Below, one piece after another: positions 39,001-45,000 of a DNA stretch of 64,000 nt. The notes under the pieces were generated by a model. It did no database searches and was not told where the DNA came from. It worked only from the letters and a program-made list of their open reading frames with translations. Source of the stretch: Symbiodinium microadriaticum (lineage: Eukaryota; Sar; Dinophyceae; Suessiales; Symbiodiniaceae); assembly GCA_001939145.1 (NCBI GenBank), contig LSRX01000055.1:280349-344348 (forward strand). Reading direction: 5' to 3'. Each line of letters opens with the position of its first letter. Position 1 is the first letter of the stretch. The translations under genes and the position numbers were made by a program.

Positions 39001-42000
39001 GAATCATGGTATATTGCAGGAATTATGTCATCAACTGCAGGGGTTTAGAGTTTGGAGTTCTACTCACGAAGATATGTTTTCCATAGCCTAGTAGTTTATT
39101 TGGGTTACTGTGGTTTGTACCGGGACCTGTTGCTTGAGGCATCCACCGTTTTTTGCTTTACGGATTTGTACTTCATGTTTATGAGATCGTAGCCTGCTAT
39201 CTGGAGGATTTGGGTGGTCGTGCCCTAAACCCTAAACCCTAAACCCTAACTAGGAATTGCGCTCGTCCGCCCAAGCTGTGCCAGGCAGGAGCAAGCGCAT
39301 TTTCTCGAGGCGCTTGAGGTTCTCGACCAGCCGGAGTATGAACAGCTTCCCGCAACAATATGGTCGCTTGGGGGGGGGGGGTCCGGGTTTTGGTTCATAA
39401 TTTGGTAAGAAAAAGTTTGCGGTATAGGGAACACGTTGGCTAGCTATCAACTTGAGGAATCTTCGTTCGTCCCTGCGTACTTGGGGCCGGATATGCTCCA
39501 AAACCTTAGCCCCTTTTCGACTGTCAGCATTTCCAGAGTGAGCCTCTAGCTTGTTGTTGTCAATGTTGTTTCTTCTTTCTCCTTCTTTCTTGTTGAGAGC
39601 TTTATAGGATCTGTGATCTAAGTTACCATGTTAGAGATGCACACTGCCTTATACTTTCCTTATCTGGCAAGCAAAACTCGTCTCTTACCAGGAACCCAGC
39701 CTTGGCTGAAGAAGGTCGACTTGAGTCGACTTGTCATTTCGTGCCTCCAAATTTGCAGAGCTCGAGTTGAGGGTTTAGGGTCCAAATTCTATACCTTACA
39801 TGTTCCAAGTGCCAACACTCAACAAACCTTCACCGAGACCTTGCTCTACAGCCTAACCAGTCCCTCGATGCGACCCCGAGGTTTCAGATAACGGTTCTAC
39901 TGAGGCCCTTCTCTGGGGCATTGATTCGTTATAGTAGGAAATCCGTGTGAAGGGACGCTGGCAAGCCTTGACAGACAGCTCAGGTTCGACGACTTCCTGG
40001 AAATGGTATGTTGGCTGCATATGCTAGACTCTGAACCCCAAGCCCTAAACCGCAAACCCATACGCCCCTATGATCCTACGAAGCACTACCGCCCAGACCC
40101 CTGGGAGTATCCCAAAAGTAGATCCCCCAATGGGGTTCATAATAAACTATCTGTCATAAAGCTACCCTTTTCTTAGTATGCTTCTGGATCCCAAATCAGG
40201 GGATCTACTTTCTATATCCTCACGGGGGTTTGCGAATGATTGGCCCGGACAGGTCATTGAGTTTGGCTACGTGACACTCTTCGCATCGGCTTTCCCGCTG
40301 GCCGGTGTCATGTCCATCGTCAGTGCCTAGATTCAATTGGTCAGGACCAGCAGCAAGGACCAGAAAAATTGGATTTTCCGATCTTAGGGAATCTACTTTG
40401 TTTTTGATGCTCCCAGGGGTCTGGGCAGAGGTATCATGTGCGACTAATGATGGATTGCGAGTAGGTACAGCTGGCCAGAGTTACCCCACTTGCAACTCCA
40501 AGGCCCTAAACCCTAGAATTCAGAAGCCCTAAACTCTCAGACAGCTGAACCCAGACATTGCGAGGTACCCTTGCACCCTTCCAGCCTTGACGCATATTAC
40601 GCTCCCAAGTAGTGGGTATGTAGGATGTACCTTACCCTGAGAGGCGAATCGCATGTCTGTACGGGTAACTGGGCTCCTAGGATTTAGGAGGGTGTTGGGG
40701 CAGAGGTGGTTAGGGCGTAATTAGGGCTTCATGGGGCTTTAGCGCTTTTTGGGTTAGGGCTTTGGGCTTCAGGGTTGAATCTTAATTTGTGGCGAGGCAT
40801 TAGTAAGTCACCTTAAAGCCTTGAGGGATACAAACTACCCAAATAGTATGGTACCCCCCCATGGGGTTCTTATGTGCAGCGCAGAGAGATAATTTCGTTG
40901 AGACCTCGACGTTGCGGTTGCAGGTGCACCCGGAGTGACGCGATGCATATGATCGACTTACTGTAAACTTATTTGCTTTCCTCGCTCCTGCGCCGGCCTC
41001 GTTCGCCTGCGACCTGAGTCATCCTAAAGTCCCATGTACGTTTCGCGCTCTGGGACAACGTGCCGTGCATCTTTTCTTAAGGGGGTGTGCTTGTATTTTG
41101 CTAAAGTTCACAGTGCTGTTACGCCTGGGGGCTGCTATTCGGGCCCTACACCCTGAGCCCTAAGCCGATATATGTGTTGTTGTCTAAATTAGGGTCCCTT
41201 TCAGGCTCCTTTTTTTTATAAGAGTGCCGACTAAAATGGGCCCTAATTTAGAGAACTACCCCTATGTTTGGGAACATGGCCCAGGCAACCTCATCGAGAT
41301 GAAGTCAGACATGTTCAAGCTGGCCCTGGTTTACCAAAGGCATTTGTTACCCTAAGGGTCTAGGGACTCATATTCTAAGGCTTTGGGCCCAAAGACCATA
41401 CTATTTAGGGCTTTTGGGAAGGCATTTGCAAGGGTTTACTTTGGAGGGTCGGGGGACTTCGTAAGTGGGTAATAAGTAGACTTATAAGTACCTTAAAAGG
41501 GATCCTAATTGGGGTTATGGTACTTATAAGTCTAGCAAATAAACTAGGTACTAAGTCCCCCGACCCTCCAGGTAGGGTTTTTTAATAACCAATAGGGTTT
41601 GAGGTTTAGGCAACAGATCTTGTGAGCCACAGTCAATGCTAGTAGGGTTATGGGGTTACGAGACGGTCTTCAGCCGGGGCATAGGATTCGGTTTGGAGGT
41701 TCGCATTATGGCCCCTATAGTGTCAAGGAACCATGTCTATCGGGGTGGGAAGGGAGCGCAGCTCATGTAGTGTCTGGAGTATGCTCTGATATAGAGTTTC
41801 GATCAGTGCGGGGTGCAGAATTCTCGAGAAGGCCCTGCCTGAAGCTGTGCCGGAGGCCGATGCCGCACCGAGCCTCCAACATTGGCATCTGGAGAACGCT
41901 TCTCCACGTCATCGTGGCATTCTCCGTAGCGACAAACGCACCTGGGATGCAAGTAAACCCCGAGACCCTAACCCCCAAACCCAAACCTGGACCTGGTCCC

Positions 42001-45000
42001 CATAAGTATGTAGAATAGCCCTTGATTGGTCTAGGGCAGTTATGTTACCTCTTTTGGGGCTTTATGCAAACTGTCAAATGCGAACCCAAAAACCTCAAAG
42101 TGCAAAAAAGCTGCTCTTGCATTTGGTATATAGCCCCAAGCCTTATTACGACAATCTGTATTCCAGCACACCTAGAGCCTCATGCACGTGCAGCGAGTTG
42201 CCAACAAGTAAGTTTATGAGAGAGTTCGTCACAGAATCTGATCAGTTCAGCTTTTGATTTTAGATGGCTGTTTCGGCATCAACCCCAAGTTCGTGGTCAT
42301 AAGGCTTGAGTAGCATCACCGGCTTCAATGCCTTCATGCTCCCGTGCCCCCTGTGCAGCCCCCTCCGTCCGCACTGCACGTGTTAGAAACTTGGACCCCA
42401 GACATCATCGGAGAATCAAGGCACAAAAAACACTTGGGTAGTTCTCTAAAGTAGGGTCCCTTTGGGGTCCCTTTTATAAGGGTGCCGTATATTGGGGTTT
42501 CAAAACCGGACCCTTACCCACTTGCGGTTGCAAGAAACAGTCGCGACAGCAGCAGCATTGTTGCAGACTCTCGTTCCCGACATGCACCGAACCTGAACCC
42601 CAAAGCCTCAGCCCTCGATTCTGTAAGCTTTCCCTTAACCCAGAAGACCTGAGTTTATTGGTGGGCTTTTATTTTTATCAACCATGATAACTATTGAATA
42701 TGGAGTTAACAGGGACTGGTAGATTAATGTAATTACGAATTCGAACCCCGAAATCCAAGGTCATGATCTTCACCATGAGCGAGCAGTTCGCATCTTGGGC
42801 ACCTGGACTCTACCGCGAAGCGAGCATCCACGACGTGCATGGTGGACCATCGGAGAGAGTGCGGGGGAAGAGTTTAGGAGTGCATGGAGTGCGCAGCAGC
42901 TTTTATTGGGGTTTAGGGTTTAGTGTTTATGACTTATAACAGCTTTATCACCATTGTGCCGAGGGGTACCGAGGAGGAAGTGTGTTCTGGATTCTGGAGA
43001 AGGTAGATAGATACTTGTTGGGCACCGGAAGTAGCTACGCCGAATTCCCTGAGAATCATGACGGATGCAGGACTACCAGTCATTAGTTAGTACAGGGACA
43101 CTAGCCGGTAACAAGTAAATGATAGTAGCAGTGAGTGATGACGAGGCAGGACTACTAGTCTAGCAGTACCAGCAGTAAAGATGGCAATCACAAAATGAAC
43201 ACGGACAGCGCTAAAGAAACTATCTACTTCGCAAACAGCAGCACATACTTTAGACGAAAACCCCTGGGAGCCTGACTTTTAGACCCTAAACCCTAAACCC
43301 CTAAACCCTAAACCCCGAAAAGAGAGGACTCCTGGCCCAAGCCACCGACGCGACCACCGGAACTGCTGACCTGGCTTCTTGGGCGGCAAAGCAGTGAAGA
43401 TCCCAGAAGTTTGCTAGAAAGGTCCAGAGTAGCACACTGCAATGACTCTAATATCCACAAACCGACGGTTCCAAGGGTTCCTGCCAGATCATTGAGTCAG
43501 AACCTACACTTTGTAGGGTTTGCAGAACCTACGCACTTTGTAGGGTTTGGGCCTACAGGCAAGTGTTCCAGAAGGGTTTCATTCGGGTTGTGCCACGGTT
43601 TCAGGGTTTTTGGGTTGCTGGAGGAGGTTATAGGGCACACGGACATGTTTGTGCTGGTGAGGATTTGGTTTAGGGTCCAGGGGTTTGGGTTTAAGATTTA
43701 GGATTTGGAGAGTGACCTTACATTGCAGGGCCTAAGCCCGAAGTTTTCGCTCCACCGCCGCCCAGGTCATGCGTCAAGGCCGGGCTTGTCGAATGCTCGC
43801 GTTCGAAATAGTAACGTTGAGGGTCAATGTGCCCATGCAGTATATACTAGGGCCCTGAAGTACTTATAAATGGAGCACTTTAAGGCCAACATGTATGCTA
43901 TGTAGGCACATGGGCTTTTAGGGTGACTTTAGGATAGGATAGGAAGCATCGGCTATCCTCACGGAATCCTGAGGGAACGGAAGCGGACTCAGGCTTCAGA
44001 ATCCTTAGCCCTTTTTAACATGGAGCCAAGAAGCCTTTAGGGTTTAGACGTTTAGCGTTTGGGGTTTAGCCTTTAGCATGGAACCCTGAACTCTAAAATT
44101 TTCTATCCTAAGCTGTACAAGCCCAAGCAACAAGCCGAAAAGCCTAAGCCGTAGTCTTCGCCGGTGGCCGGAGTGCTTAGGCTGGGTAGCAGCCAAGGTT
44201 CCCATGTGTCTGCTACTTTCGGAGTTCGCTCTGGCATCCAACCCTTTTGCACACAATTATCAGGATTTGGAGACCCTAGCTGGCGTCCGTTGGCTAAGAG
44301 CCCCATTAGAATGATGTGTAGGGGTCCTTGATCGAATTCAGGAAATCCTTGGGGATTTGGGGGGTGTCTGCGAAGGGCACAACCCGAAAGCATGGAGCGT
44401 CCGCATGGCCATCCGATGCATCGACAGGCTCAGGACGCTATGTGATCTTTTTCGCAACAGGCTCGGTGTTGCATCTTTGCAGAGCCCGGCTCTATGAAGG
44501 GTGGAGGGGGGGGGGTGGGGGTGAGCACCTTTCTGTCGCTTTAATTCGACTTCCAGGCTGCAAATAGCATTGAGGGTTGGGGCTTCACTCTGGGGTTTGC
44601 AACCGTGCTTTTTTTCTGTCTTCTGGATTTTTTGTGAGCTGCAAGGAAACCCTACACCCTAAACTGACATGCTCATGGATCGGGCTTTACTGAACAGCAT
44701 CCGTTCCGTGAAGTCGTGAGCTTTCGAAATAGTGAGGGCGTTTGTTTCCGCACTGCTTGATGCCAAGTTGGAGATATTACTGGCTTAGGTGTTAGGGACT
44801 TAGGCTTTTTAGGGTTTATGAGGCGTTTGCTTTCGGATCTATGTCGTTGGGACATTGGCAATGCGACTCACAATGGATTCCAGCTTCGGCGATCCGCTCT
44901 AGCTGTGCCAGCTCCTTTGAACTTCCCCAGAGAGTCCACATGTTGTTCGATTGTGGTTCTCCCTGGCTAAACCCAGGCCCTAAACCCCAAGCCCTGAACC

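Larger units (their letters stand above)
8907..39253 (+). other. About 30-kb anoctamin intron hosting the EEP gene
   Basis: Defined by anoctamin exons on either side whose phases match. From 9.0 to 16.1 kb it contains telomere-like arrays and no exon I can assign; weak open pieces at 10799, 12110 and 12850 are not assignable. From 16.1 to 38.4 kb it holds the EEP gene. Confidence 0.65.
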
